From Planctomycetaceae bacterium (GTDB taxonomy: Bacteria; Planctomycetota; Phycisphaerae; SM23-33), in contig JBDKTA010000022.1 of assembly GCA_039680605.1 (NCBI GenBank), positions 1 to 64,000 of the forward strand: 64,000 nucleotides of DNA. The letters are read 5' to 3'. The notes beneath the pieces were generated by a model, which had not been told where the DNA came from, ran no database searches, and was given only the letters and a program-made list of their open reading frames with translations. A program made the position numbers and the translations under genes. Below are positions 26,104 to 34,001 of the stretch, in pieces. Within the stretch, counting starts at the first letter, position 1; each line of letters begins with the position of its first letter.

Positions 26104-27102
26104 ATGAAAAAGAAGATCCGTCTGGCCATCATCGGGTGCGGGGGATTTGTGCGGTATCACGTGGCGGGCATACGCGAGAGTGTGCCCGAGGCCGACATCG
26201 TCGGGCTTTGCGACATCATCCCTGAGCGGGCTGAGAAACTCGCCCAGGAGATCGGCGAGGGGCATCGGCCGCAGTGCTTCAAGCACTACGCGGACATGCT
26301 GGCGGCAGTGCCGGTTGACGGGGTGCTGGTCTCGACGCCGCACACGCTGCACTTCGAGCACGCCTACGCCGTTCTGGCGGCCGGGGCGAATGTGATGGTC
26401 GACAAGCCGATGGTGACGGACCCGGCCGACGCCCGGCGGCTGGTCGCGCAGGCCAAGCGCAAGAAGCTCCTGTTGAGCGTGGCGATGCAGGGCGTGCATA
26501 CGGCGCAGTTCGCGTATGCGCGGCACCTGATCGACTCGGGCGCGCTGGGCGAGCCGCAACTCGTCACCGGAGTGCTGGCGCAGGACTGGAAGGATTTGAC
26601 GCGCGGCTGGTGGCGGCAGAAGCCGGCGCTGTCGGGCGGCGGGCAATTGTACGACAGTTGCTGCCATCTGCTGTCGGCGATGATGGTCCTGGTACACTCG
26701 CCGGCGCGGGAGGTGTTCTGCTTCGCCGACAACAAGGGCACGCGCGTGGACATCAATGCCGTCGGCGGCATCCGCTTCGCCAACGGCTGCATCGGCTCGA
26801 TCACCAGCGGCGGCAACTGCGGGGCCTGGAAGAGTCAGTTGATCTTCCAGGGCAAGGAGGGCTGTTTCGAGATCGGCGCCCACGGCGGCGGCCTGAACGT
26901 TTACGGCAAGGCCTTCCCCCAGACCGTGACGGAGCCGCCTGGGAGTTGGAAGGTCAAGACCGTCGTGCCGGTGCGGAACTTCGTCGACGCGATCAAGGGC
27001 AAAGCCCCCCTCCGCTGCGACGGGCGAGTCGGCATCCTGATGGCCGACCTGATGAAAGCAATGTACCAATCCGCCAAAACCGCCCGCGTGGTGAGAGTCT
27101 AG
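26104..27102 (+). CDS. Gfo/Idh/MocA-family oxidoreductase
   Basis: A 332-residue NAD(P)-dependent dehydrogenase-like protein. The N-terminal Rossmann fold starts LAIIGCGGFVRYHVAGI. The family's EKP motif reads DKP here (GANVMVDKPMV, about residue 98). The C-terminal half carries a catalytic-type SGGGQLYDSCCHLL region, where a His sits in the D-x3-H spacing usual for these enzymes. They oxidise or epimerise sugars and inositols, and planctomycetes encode many. No signal peptide is visible, so it is cytoplasmic. The substrate cannot be told; it stands alone. Confidence 0.88.
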   Translation: MKKKIRLAIIGCGGFVRYHVAGIRESVPEADIVGLCDIIPERAEKLAQEIGEGHRPQCFKHYADMLAAVPVDGVLVSTPHTLHFEHAYAVLAAGANVMVDKPMVTDPADARRLVAQAKRKKLLLSVAMQGVHTAQFAYARHLIDSGALGEPQLVTGVLAQDWKDLTRGWWRQKPALSGGGQLYDSCCHLLSAMMVLVHSPAREVFCFADNKGTRVDINAVGGIRFANGCIGSITSGGNCGAWKSQLIFQGKEGCFEIGAHGGGLNVYGKAFPQTVTEPPGSWKVKTVVPVRNFVDAIKGKAPLRCDGRVGILMADLMKAMYQSAKTARVVRV

Positions 27103-27187
27103 CCGGATATTTCAACGCAGACGAACATGAACCTTCGGTTCATCCGAAACGATGAAACTGGGGTCTGCCGCGTGGCAGGGTTACTCT

Positions 27188-27331
27188 GCGTCCCGCAGGG
27201 ACGCCAGGACTTAGCTGGAGGCGTGAGCCTCCGGAAGTCGGCGGTTGTTTAGCACCGCCTCGCAGAGGCGGCAGGTTCCAGACGCCACCGGCGGTTGAGG
27301 GTCAAAACACCTTCCGCTTCTGCGAGGCGGG
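27188..27331 (-). repeat. Four-hairpin repeat element, copy B (inverted)
   Basis: Reading the minus strand gives the same order of hairpins and spacers as 17524-17667: CCGCCTC-gca-GAGGCGG-like, CCGCCTC-tgc-GAGGCGG, GGAGGC-tcac-GCCTCC, GCGTCCC-tgc-GGGACGC. The first hairpin has an altered arm. Confidence 0.82.
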
Positions 27332-27347
27332 AAGATATGGAAAACGT

Positions 27348-27398
27348 CTTCCGGAGGCTTACGCCTCCGGCTAAATCTTGGAGCCTCTTCGAGGCTCA
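27348..27398 (+). repeat. Four-hairpin repeat element, partial copy C
   Basis: Only the last two hairpins and their spacer are present: GGAGGC-ttac-GCCTCC, then GGCTAAATCTTG, then GAGCCTC-ttc-GAGGCTC. Compared with copies A and B the last stem has different bases but still pairs fully. Confidence 0.8.
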
Positions 27399-27979
27399 TT
27401 TTCAGAGCAGAGATCGCAGAGACCCTGACGCGGCCTTCGGCCGCAACCAAAGTTTCCGCCGCCGACGCCATTACTCAATTTCGCCGGCCGCCGTCGCCGT
27501 GGGACCCCAGGCCCCAATCCGGCCCCCCGTGAGCCTCCGTTTGGGGCCTGCCCACGACGGCCGGCGGCCTTGCCGTGCTGCATCCACGCGCCGGAGCCCA
27601 TCTGCCCGAAGCTCAAAAGCGATAAACTCCCGGGGTCTGGGGCGGAGCCCCAGTTTCTTGCCAGAAAAACAAGATGTTACACCTTTGCTATGCAGAGGCG
27701 TTTTGAACCCAAGATTTACAGACAGTTACGAAATTAACTGCTGTTCGGGCAGCCCCAACCAAACCGGGAAGAGACTCTTCACGGAGGATGAATCTCGCCA
27801 AAGGGAATAGCTCGTCCTCGTCCTCGTCGTCGGTTTCTGCTTCCGAACAACCGCGCGGGGCAAGCCCCGCCGCTAACGAAACAGGTTCCATCCATCTCCC
27901 CATCCATTCATCCATCCATCCATCCATCCATTCATCCACCCACCCATTCATCCACCCACCCATTCATCCACCCGTCCCT

Positions 27980-29971
27980 TCATCCCCCCATCCCTTTGCC
28001 GAGGATCTCCGCCGTCTGCACTTGGGCGAACTGCATGGTGTAGAGGCGATAGTATCGGCCGCGGCGGGAGATCAAGTCTGCGTGCGTGCCTTGTTCGACG
28101 ATGCGGCCGCGGTCGATCACGGCGATCAAATCCGCCCGGCGGATGGTCGAGAGGCGATGGGCGATGACGAAGCTGATGCGGCCGGCCAGGACGGTGTGCA
28201 TGGCGTCCTGGATGGCCTTTTCGGTGGCGGTGTCGACGGAGCTGGTGGCTTCGTCCATGATGAAGATCTGCGGGTCGGCCAACACCGCGCGGGCCAGGGC
28301 GACGAGCTGGCGCTGGCCCAGCGAGAGTCGTTCGCCGCGGTGGCCCACTTCGGCGTCGTATCCGCCCTCGCCGGCGGCGATGAACTCGTGGGCGTGTACG
28401 AGCCGGGCGGCGGATTCGACCTCGGCGTCGGTGGCGTCCAGGCGGCCGTAGCGGATGTTCTCGCGAACCGTTCCGGTGAACAGGTGCGGTTCCTGCAGGA
28501 CGATGCCCAGGCTGGACTGCAGCCAGTGCAGGCTGCGGGTGCGGTAGTCGCGGCCGTCGAGGAGAATGCTGCCGGCGGTGGGCTCGTAGAATCGGCACAG
28601 CAGCGAGACGATGGTGGTTTTTCCGCCGCCGGTGGGGCCGACCAGTGCGACGGTCTGTCCGCGGCGGGCGGTGAGGTTGAAATCTTCCAGCACCGGCTGA
28701 CCGGGCTTGTAGGCGAAGCTGACGTGCTCGAAACGCACCTCGTCGATGCGGGCCGGCAGGCCGTCCTCGGCGAGTTCGAAGTTCGAAGTTCGAAGTTCGA
28801 AGTCAGAAGATGAACGTAGCAGCGGACCGGGGCGCTGCGGCGGAAGGTCTGGGCCTTGCTCTTGCTCCTGCAACGGCACCGCACCTGTGTCACTACTTCG
28901 ATCTTCGAACTTCGCCCTTCGAACTTCTTCCGAATCGACGATCTCGGGCCTGGTGTTGATCAGGCCCAGGAGTCGTTCGGCGGCGGCCTGGCTGGTCTGG
29001 AGTTCGGCGAAGACGCGGGACATGTCCAGGATCGGGAAGACGAACTCGCGGGCGACGAACAGGAAGAAGATCAGCGTTTCGATCTCGATGGCGCCGCGAA
29101 GCACCGACGCGCCGCCGGCCCACAGCGCCAGGCCCGTCACGATCGTGCCGATGGTGAAGACGATCGGGTAGTACGTGTTCGACAGCACCGCGTTGCGGAC
29201 GGCGGCGGCGTACATCGAGCCGCTCTGCTCCTGAAACGCCGCGAGGTTCGCCTCCTCGCGCGTCAGGCTCTTGGTGGTGCGGATCGCCGCCAGGCACTCG
29301 GCGTACGAGGCCGTCATCACCGAATTGGTCTTGCGCACGTTGCGCGAGGTGCGGAGGATCCGCTTCTGGAAGAGGAAGCTGACGGCCGCCAGCACGGGCA
29401 GGCAGGCGACGATCACCAGGGCCAGCGTCGCGTTGATGTAGAACATCGCCGCGGCCATGCCCGTCAGCAGGGCGGTGCCCCAGACGATGTCGAGGAAATC
29501 CCAGGAGACTGCGTGGGAGAGTTTGTCGCAGTCGCTGGTGAGTCGGGCGACGAGCCATCCGGCGGCGTGGCGGTCGTAGAACGAGAACGACAGATCCTGC
29601 AGGTGGTCGAACGCGCGGCGGCGGATGTCGTGGGCGAAGTTGGTCGACAGCCGCCCGGCGGCGCGGATGAACAGCCCCACCGCCAGGCTCCAGGCCGCCG
29701 CGACGGTGAAGTAGATCGCCCCCATCTCCAGCAGGCTGAACCGGTGGCCCAGAAGGGTCCATCGCTCGGGGCGCTCGCCGCGGACGATAGAGAGGATAAT
29801 CCACGTCAGGATGGGAAACGCCACGTCGCACGCGGCCATCACCACCCCCAGCGCCGCCAGCCTGATCAACAGCCTGCGGTAGACAGCCACGAAGCTGAAA
29901 ACGCCCCGCCACACCGCCAGGTTGAACCGGCCGGTGTACTCGTGCTCCTGCATGGCGTCGAGGTCGGTCAT
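27980..29971 (-). CDS. ABC exporter subunit (membrane plus ATPase domains), second gene
   Basis: About 663 residues: six-helix ABC membrane domain (about 25-330), then an ATPase domain with Walker A GPTGGGKTT, signature LSLGQRQLVALARAVL, Walker B IFIMDEATSS and the H-loop AHRLS. All key residues look intact. The linker between domains is swollen by ~45 residues of low-complexity sequence encoded by TTCGAAC-type repeats. Start 29971 overlaps the upstream stop by ATGA and has GAGGAG before it, so the two exporter genes are translationally coupled and likely form a heterodimer of the MdlA/MdlB type. The substrate (lipid, peptide or drug) is not evident. Confidence 0.88.
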   Translation of the reverse strand: MTDLDAMQEHEYTGRFNLAVWRGVFSFVAVYRRLLIRLAALGVVMAACDVAFPILTWIILSIVRGERPERWTLLGHRFSLLEMGAIYFTVAAAWSLAVGLFIRAAGRLSTNFAHDIRRRAFDHLQDLSFSFYDRHAAGWLVARLTSDCDKLSHAVSWDFLDIVWGTALLTGMAAAMFYINATLALVIVACLPVLAAVSFLFQKRILRTSRNVRKTNSVMTASYAECLAAIRTTKSLTREEANLAAFQEQSGSMYAAAVRNAVLSNTYYPIVFTIGTIVTGLALWAGGASVLRGAIEIETLIFFLFVAREFVFPILDMSRVFAELQTSQAAAERLLGLINTRPEIVDSEEVRRAKFEDRSSDTGAVPLQEQEQGPDLPPQRPGPLLRSSSDFELRTSNFELAEDGLPARIDEVRFEHVSFAYKPGQPVLEDFNLTARRGQTVALVGPTGGGKTTIVSLLCRFYEPTAGSILLDGRDYRTRSLHWLQSSLGIVLQEPHLFTGTVRENIRYGRLDATDAEVESAARLVHAHEFIAAGEGGYDAEVGHRGERLSLGQRQLVALARAVLADPQIFIMDEATSSVDTATEKAIQDAMHTVLAGRISFVIAHRLSTIRRADLIAVIDRGRIVEQGTHADLISRRGRYYRLYTMQFAQVQTAEILGKGMGG
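28774..28803. repeat. 7-bp tandem repeat (GTTCGAA x4) in an ABC exporter linker
   Basis: Four perfect head-to-tail copies of GTTCGAA. Related degenerate units continue near 28891-28926. Read on the minus strand they encode alternating FEL/NFEL-like peptide in the linker between membrane and ATPase domains. Confidence 0.88.
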
Positions 29972-31911
29972 GCGGTCTCCTCGGCCGTCGCCAGGTCTTC
30001 GTCGAGGCGGTTCTGGATCTCCCACAGGCGGCGGTAGAGACCGTCCTGCTGGAGCAGTTCGGCGTGCGTGCCGTTCTGGACGACGCGTCCGCGGTCGAGC
30101 ACGACGATGCGGTCGGCGCGCATCAGCGTCGCCAGGCGATGGGCGATCACGATCGTCGTGCGCCGCCCGCGACGCTGCTCGAGGGCGGCCAGGATAGCCG
30201 CCTCGGTCTGCGTGTCGACCGACGACAGCGCGTCGTCGAGGATCAGCACCGGCGGGTCCTTGAGCAGCGCCCGGGCGATAGCCACGCGCTGGCGCTGCCC
30301 GCCCGAGAGCGTCACCCCGCGCTCGCCCACCAGCGTGTCGTACCCGCGCTCGAACTGCACGATGGCCTCATGCACCCCCGCGGCCGACGCGGCGGCGATC
30401 ATCTCCTCGTCGGCGGCGCGCGTGCGGCCGTGCTTGATGTTCTCGCGCAGCGTGCGCGAGTAGAGGAACGGTTCCTGCAGCACCACGCCGATGCGGGAGC
30501 GCACTTCGTGGCGGCTCAGGCTCGAGAGTTCCACACCGTCGAGGGTGATCGAGCCTTCCGTGTAGTCGTAGAACCGCAGCAGCAGGCTGACCAGCGTGCT
30601 CTTGCCTGAGCCGCTGGGCCCCATGATCGCCAGCGTCTGCCCCGGCTCGACCGAAAGCGACACGCCCTCCAGCACCATAGCCTGCGCATCCGCCGTGGCA
30701 TGGGCGTCCCGCCCATGCTCTTGCCGTGTGGCATGGGCGTCTCGCCCGTGCTCTTGCTTTTGCACGGGCAAAACGGAGGCGTGCGAGAAATAGAGGTCCC
30801 GCACGACAATGCGCCCGACAGCCGTAGCACGGGCATCCTGCCCGTTGTCCTGGCTCGGGGAATGCATGGGCGGGACGCCCGTGCTACTGTCTTCCTCCAC
30901 CGGCGCGTCGAGGATCTCGTTCACGCGGCCGATCGAGACCAGGGCCTTGCCCAGGTCCATGAGCATGCGTCCGAGCATGCGGATCGGCCAGAGCATCATG
31001 CCGACATACGCCAGATACGCGTACAGCGTGCCGATGCTGATGCGGCCCCTTGCCATGAAATACCCACCGACGACGAGCACGAGCCCCTGCTGGCCCATGG
31101 TGAGCATGTTCGAGATCGGCCAGTACCAGCTCATCAGCTCGATCATGCGGTACCACAGGTCGCGGTAGGTGCGGTTGCCGGCGCCGAACTTGGCCCGCTC
31201 GTGCTCCTGCCGCGCGAACGCCCGCACCACGCGAATGCCCCAGAGATTCTCCTGCAGAATCGCCGTCATGCGGCCTTCCGCTTCGTCCATCTCCTTGAAC
31301 GAGTACTGCACGCGGGCGAAGAACACCGCCGAGAAGACGAACAGGACCGGCAGCGTCGCCAGCGAGACCGCGGCCATCGTCAGGTCCATCGACAGCAGCA
31401 GCGGCACGGCGACGGCCAGCATGATGACCCCGCGCCAGAGGTCGACGACGTGGTCGGCCAGGAAGATGCGGATGGTCTCGACGTCGCTGGTGCAGCGCTG
31501 CACCAGGTCGCCGCTCTCGCGGCGGTCCAGTTCGCCCACGCGCAGGCGCTGCAGGTGGTCGTACAGGCGGTTACGCAGCCGCCGGGCGATGTCCTCGCTG
31601 GCCTGCGCCGACCACCGCCCGCGAAGGTACGCGAACGCCCCGCTGACGATCGACACCGCCGCCATCGCCGCCGCGGCCGTCCACAAGTTCCGCGCCAGCA
31701 CGGACCGCCCGCCGAGAGCCTCAATGGCGTCGCGCACAAACTGCGGGGCGTCCAGCGGACGATTCTCGAGCACGTAGTCGATCACCGCGCGGCCGACCAT
31801 CGGCACGAAGTACATCGCTCCGGTCGAGATGCCCAGGGCCGCCAGGGCCAGCACATACCGCGCCCGCTGCCCGCGCATGAGCCGCCACAGGATGTTGAAC
31901 TTGGACCACAT
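29968..31911 (-). CDS. ABC exporter subunit (membrane plus ATPase domains), first gene
   Basis: A 647-residue half-transporter: membrane domain about 15-330 (ALAALGISTGAMYFVPMVGR ... YAYLAYVGMMLWPIRMLGR), ATPase domain with Walker A GPSGSGKST, signature LSGGQRQRVAIARALL, Walker B VLILDDALSS and AHRLAT. The residue after Walker B is Asp rather than Glu (LDDA), so this site may be the degenerate, non-hydrolysing one of a heterodimer, while the partner keeps Glu (MDEA). Two hairpin repeats are read in frame between the membrane domain and the Walker A, giving GQDARAT and two GRDAHAT units. The ATPase fold itself appears uninterrupted. Confidence 0.9.
   Translation of the reverse strand: MWSKFNILWRLMRGQRARYVLALAALGISTGAMYFVPMVGRAVIDYVLENRPLDAPQFVRDAIEALGGRSVLARNLWTAAAAMAAVSIVSGAFAYLRGRWSAQASEDIARRLRNRLYDHLQRLRVGELDRRESGDLVQRCTSDVETIRIFLADHVVDLWRGVIMLAVAVPLLLSMDLTMAAVSLATLPVLFVFSAVFFARVQYSFKEMDEAEGRMTAILQENLWGIRVVRAFARQEHERAKFGAGNRTYRDLWYRMIELMSWYWPISNMLTMGQQGLVLVVGGYFMARGRISIGTLYAYLAYVGMMLWPIRMLGRMLMDLGKALVSIGRVNEILDAPVEEDSSTGVPPMHSPSQDNGQDARATAVGRIVVRDLYFSHASVLPVQKQEHGRDAHATRQEHGRDAHATADAQAMVLEGVSLSVEPGQTLAIMGPSGSGKSTLVSLLLRFYDYTEGSITLDGVELSSLSRHEVRSRIGVVLQEPFLYSRTLRENIKHGRTRAADEEMIAAASAAGVHEAIVQFERGYDTLVGERGVTLSGGQRQRVAIARALLKDPPVLILDDALSSVDTQTEAAILAALEQRRGRRTTIVIAHRLATLMRADRIVVLDRGRVVQNGTHAELLQQDGLYRRLWEIQNRLDEDLATAEETA
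30690..30892. repeat. Cluster of in-frame GGGCG hairpins in an ABC exporter gene
   Basis: At least four hairpins of the 3-nt-loop family lie at about 30703-30723, 30734-30754, 30827-30847 and 30864-30886 (loops TCC, TCT, TCC, GGA; stems GCATGGGCG, GCACGGGCA and variants). They encode the GRDAHAT and GQDARAT peptides of the exporter protein. Confidence 0.88.
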
Positions 31912-31982
31912 AATGGATGGGTAATGCTACCCGCCAATGAGGTATAACGTAAGCCTGCACAATGATGAAAAGTGATGCATCC

Positions 31983-32135
31983 GGGAAAGTCGCGGCGGAG
32001 GCACTAAATGAAGAAGTAATTCGGTTTCTTGAATTACTTCTTCATTTGGCGCCGATTTCCCCTGGCATGGCAAGTATTCATCAAAGCCAAACAACGGCTT
32101 TGATAAATACTTGGTGCCTCCGCCGCGACTTTCCC
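31983..32135 (+). repeat. 153-bp element with inverted ends and two hairpins, copy 1 (leader of the fucosidase gene)
   Basis: The ends are a 22-bp perfect inverted repeat (GGGAAAGTCGCGGCGGAGGC...). Inside are a 17-bp perfect hairpin (arms 32006-32022 and 32031-32047, loop GGTTTCTT) and a second hairpin (AAGTATTCATCAAAGCC with GGCTTTGATAAATACTT, one mismatch). The right end stops 18 bp before ATG 32154, just before its AAGGAG. A second copy with the same order lies at 39005-39161 on the other strand. Either a small non-autonomous mobile element or a structured leader RNA. Confidence 0.9.
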
Positions 32136-32153
32136 TCCAAAAGGAGATCTGAA

Positions 32154-33158
32154 ATGAGCAAAGGCGTTGCGGTTGTGCTGCTGATCACGGCGATGGTTGT
32201 TTCGCTTTGCCTGGCCGGCGGGGCGGCTATCGAGACCACGAAGATCGACGACGCCCAGCGGGCCGCACAGATCCGCGACATGCGGTTCGGCATGTTCATC
32301 TGCTGGTCGTTCAGCACGTTTTCGGGCAAGGAGTGGACCCGCGGCGTCAAGGATGTCAGCTTCTTCCGCGCCAAGAGCGTCGACACCGACCAGTGGTGCC
32401 AGGCCGCCAAGGACGCGGGGATGACGTACATCCTGTTCCTGGCCAAGCATCATGACGGCTTTTGCCTCTGGGACACCAAGACGACGGACTGGAAGGTCAC
32501 CAAGGCGCCGCTGGGCGTCGACGTGCTGGCCAAGCTGCGGGCCTCGTGCGACAAGCACGGGCTGAAGCTGGCGCTGTACTTCTCCGAGGGCGACTGGACG
32601 TGGGCGGGCAAGAAGAACGCCGATCTCAAGAAGGCCCAGCTCCAGGAGCTCTGCACGCAGTACGGCCCCATCGAGTTCTTCTGGATGGACCACGCCCAGA
32701 CCGACGGCGGGCTCGACCACCAGGCCACCGTCGAATGGGTACACAAGTTCCAGCCGAATTGCTTTGTGGGCTTCAACACCGGTCAGCCCGCCGGGCGGCT
32801 GTGCCTGCGCGAGCTGGGGCGCCCGGGACGACTGGGCGACGCCAACGCCTCCGAGGTCAACAAACAGGCCGAGGCCACGCACAAGGGCTACCTGGTAGCG
32901 GAGTTCACGTACCCGATCCTGCCGCCCCACCGCGGCGGGGCCATGTGGTTCTACTCGCTGCCCCGGCACGACCGGCTGTGCCACTCGGCCGACAAGATCT
33001 ACAAGGACTACCTCGGGGCGGTCGAGCACGGCAACATCTTCTCGCTGAACATCGGCCCCAACTACGAAGGCCGCCTGCGGGACATCGACGTCAAGACGCT
33101 CAAACAAGTCGGCGAAATGATCCGCGCCGCAGCAGCAACCACCCGCCCGGCGCCGTGA
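32154..33158 (+). CDS. GH29-like alpha-L-fucosidase, short form
   Basis: A 334-residue secreted protein. A signal peptide (VAVVLLITAMVVSLCLAGGA) precedes the GH29 barrel: FGMFICWSFSTF, TYILFLAKHHDGFCLWDTKT, LGVDVLAKLRASCDKHGLKL, and EFFWMDHAQTDGG, where the Asp after Trp-Met fits the catalytic nucleophile of GH29 enzymes. These release fucose from glycans. It is shorter than the usual 430-500 residues; the C-terminal beta-sandwich domain is absent. Start 32154 is fixed by AAGGAG 8 nt upstream and the signal peptide; the longer frame would read through the repeat element. It has no same-strand operon partner. Confidence 0.8.
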   Translation: MSKGVAVVLLITAMVVSLCLAGGAAIETTKIDDAQRAAQIRDMRFGMFICWSFSTFSGKEWTRGVKDVSFFRAKSVDTDQWCQAAKDAGMTYILFLAKHHDGFCLWDTKTTDWKVTKAPLGVDVLAKLRASCDKHGLKLALYFSEGDWTWAGKKNADLKKAQLQELCTQYGPIEFFWMDHAQTDGGLDHQATVEWVHKFQPNCFVGFNTGQPAGRLCLRELGRPGRLGDANASEVNKQAEATHKGYLVAEFTYPILPPHRGGAMWFYSLPRHDRLCHSADKIYKDYLGAVEHGNIFSLNIGPNYEGRLRDIDVKTLKQVGEMIRAAAATTRPAP

Positions 33159-33339
33159 TTAACTCACGGGACGTCTGATCCTGGAACTGGGCTTCGTGGG
33201 GCGTCCCTCTCGGCTCGGATAGTAAAGTTGCCGCTGCAGGCGCCGTATGCAAGCAGCCTGCGCCACTGCGGCCGCAGTCTCTTTGTCAAAAATAACCGCA
33301 ACTCGCTATGGCGATGGGACGATATAGTTTACCATGTGT

Positions 33340-33356
33340 GTTCCAACAACTGGAAC
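33340..33356. promoter_or_regulatory. Palindrome GTTCCA-N5-TGGAAC (possible operator)
   Basis: A perfect 6-bp inverted repeat with a 5-bp spacer. The same half-sites recur in the larger palindrome at 33397-33422, as expected for a repressor with two binding sites. Confidence 0.6.
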
Positions 33357-33396
33357 GGACTCATCAATAATAACATAAGTCTCTATACCAAAGGGC

Positions 33397-33422
33397 TGTT
33401 CCAGTTTCTGGAAACTGGAACA
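33397..33422. promoter_or_regulatory. 11-bp-arm palindrome next to the -35 box (likely operator)
   Basis: TGTTCCAGTTT and AAACTGGAACA are perfect inverted arms around CTGG. It ends 6 bp before the -35 hexamer at 33429. It contains the GTTCCA/TGGAA half-sites of the palindrome at 33340. Confidence 0.7.
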
Positions 33423-33428
33423 CATGGG

Positions 33429-33457
33429 TTGACAGCCGCTGTAGAATGGTCTATGTT
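33429..33457 (+). promoter_or_regulatory. Sigma70 promoter of the winged-helix / nucleotidyltransferase pair
   Basis: TTGACA at 33429-33434, a 17-bp spacer, and TATGTT at 33452-33457. Transcription would start near 33464, so the ATG at 33453 and everything upstream cannot be the start. The rest of 33159-33428 shows no gene. Confidence 0.7.
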
Positions 33458-33482
33458 CCTGACTCTGATGGAAGCGAAGAAC

Positions 33483-34001
33483 ATGAAAGCCCAGGACATC
33501 TTGATTGCACTTAAGATCCAAAGCCTCTGCGACCAATGTCGTGAGGTGACGGTGCGCGGGTTGGCCAACGAAACGGGCCTCAGCCTCTCGCAAGCCAGCC
33601 GTTCATGTCACGAACTGGAAAATGTTGGCTTATTGGCTCCGGGGGGGCGCAGAACCATTGGTGTGGCCTTGTTTGAGTTCCTGGCACATGGACTGAAATA
33701 TATTTTCCCTCTGCGAGAGGAAGGCATATCTCGCGGCATGCCTACCGGTTATGCAGCAGACCCTCTTCGAGAACTGTTCTTTTCTTCTGAAGACGACTTG
33801 GTCCCGGTTTGGCCGGACCCTGAAGGTGCGGTCCGAGGAAAGCTCATTCAGCCGCTGTACAAGTCAGTTCCAATGGCGGCCAAAAGGGATCACAGGCTCT
33901 ACCAGTACTTAGCATTGGTTGATGCCATTCGAGGTGGCCGTGCGCGCGAGAAGAATAAGGCCATGGAAATCCTTTCACAATGGCTGGGGAATAGCAGGTG
34001 A
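33483..34001 (+). CDS. Winged-helix transcriptional regulator, likely antitoxin-like partner
   Basis: A 172-residue protein with an N-terminal winged helix-turn-helix (ILIALKIQSLCDQCREVTVR, GLANETGLSLSQASRSCHEL, ENVGLLAPGGR) and a C-terminal half with no family I recognise (KYIFPLREEGISRGMPTGYA). Start 33483 agrees with the promoter at 33429-33457 and has GGAAG upstream. Its TGA overlaps the GTG of the nucleotidyltransferase gene (GTGA), so the two are coupled. Two GTTCCA/TGGAAC palindromes sit upstream of the promoter, so autorepression is likely. The locus is visibly less GC-rich than its neighbours, which suggests transfer. Confidence 0.65.
   Translation: MKAQDILIALKIQSLCDQCREVTVRGLANETGLSLSQASRSCHELENVGLLAPGGRRTIGVALFEFLAHGLKYIFPLREEGISRGMPTGYAADPLRELFFSSEDDLVPVWPDPEGAVRGKLIQPLYKSVPMAAKRDHRLYQYLALVDAIRGGRAREKNKAMEILSQWLGNSR

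Larger units (their letters stand above)
27103..27979. other. Long gene-free stretch rich in structured repeats
   Basis: Nothing here looks like a gene. It holds the inverted four-hairpin element (27188-27331), its partial copy (27348-27398), a TGGGGCGGAGCCCCA hairpin near 27639-27653, a CTCGTCCTCGTCC-type stretch near 27809-27833, a GTTAGCGG hairpin read on the minus strand (27848-27878), and a CATCCATC tandem repeat (27895-27985) that runs into the end of the ABC exporter gene. Confidence 0.75.

Noticed and set aside
27295-27810. 171-residue open frame downstream of the oxidoreductase
   Set aside because: It runs through several hairpin repeats, has no ribosome site and no protein-like pattern.
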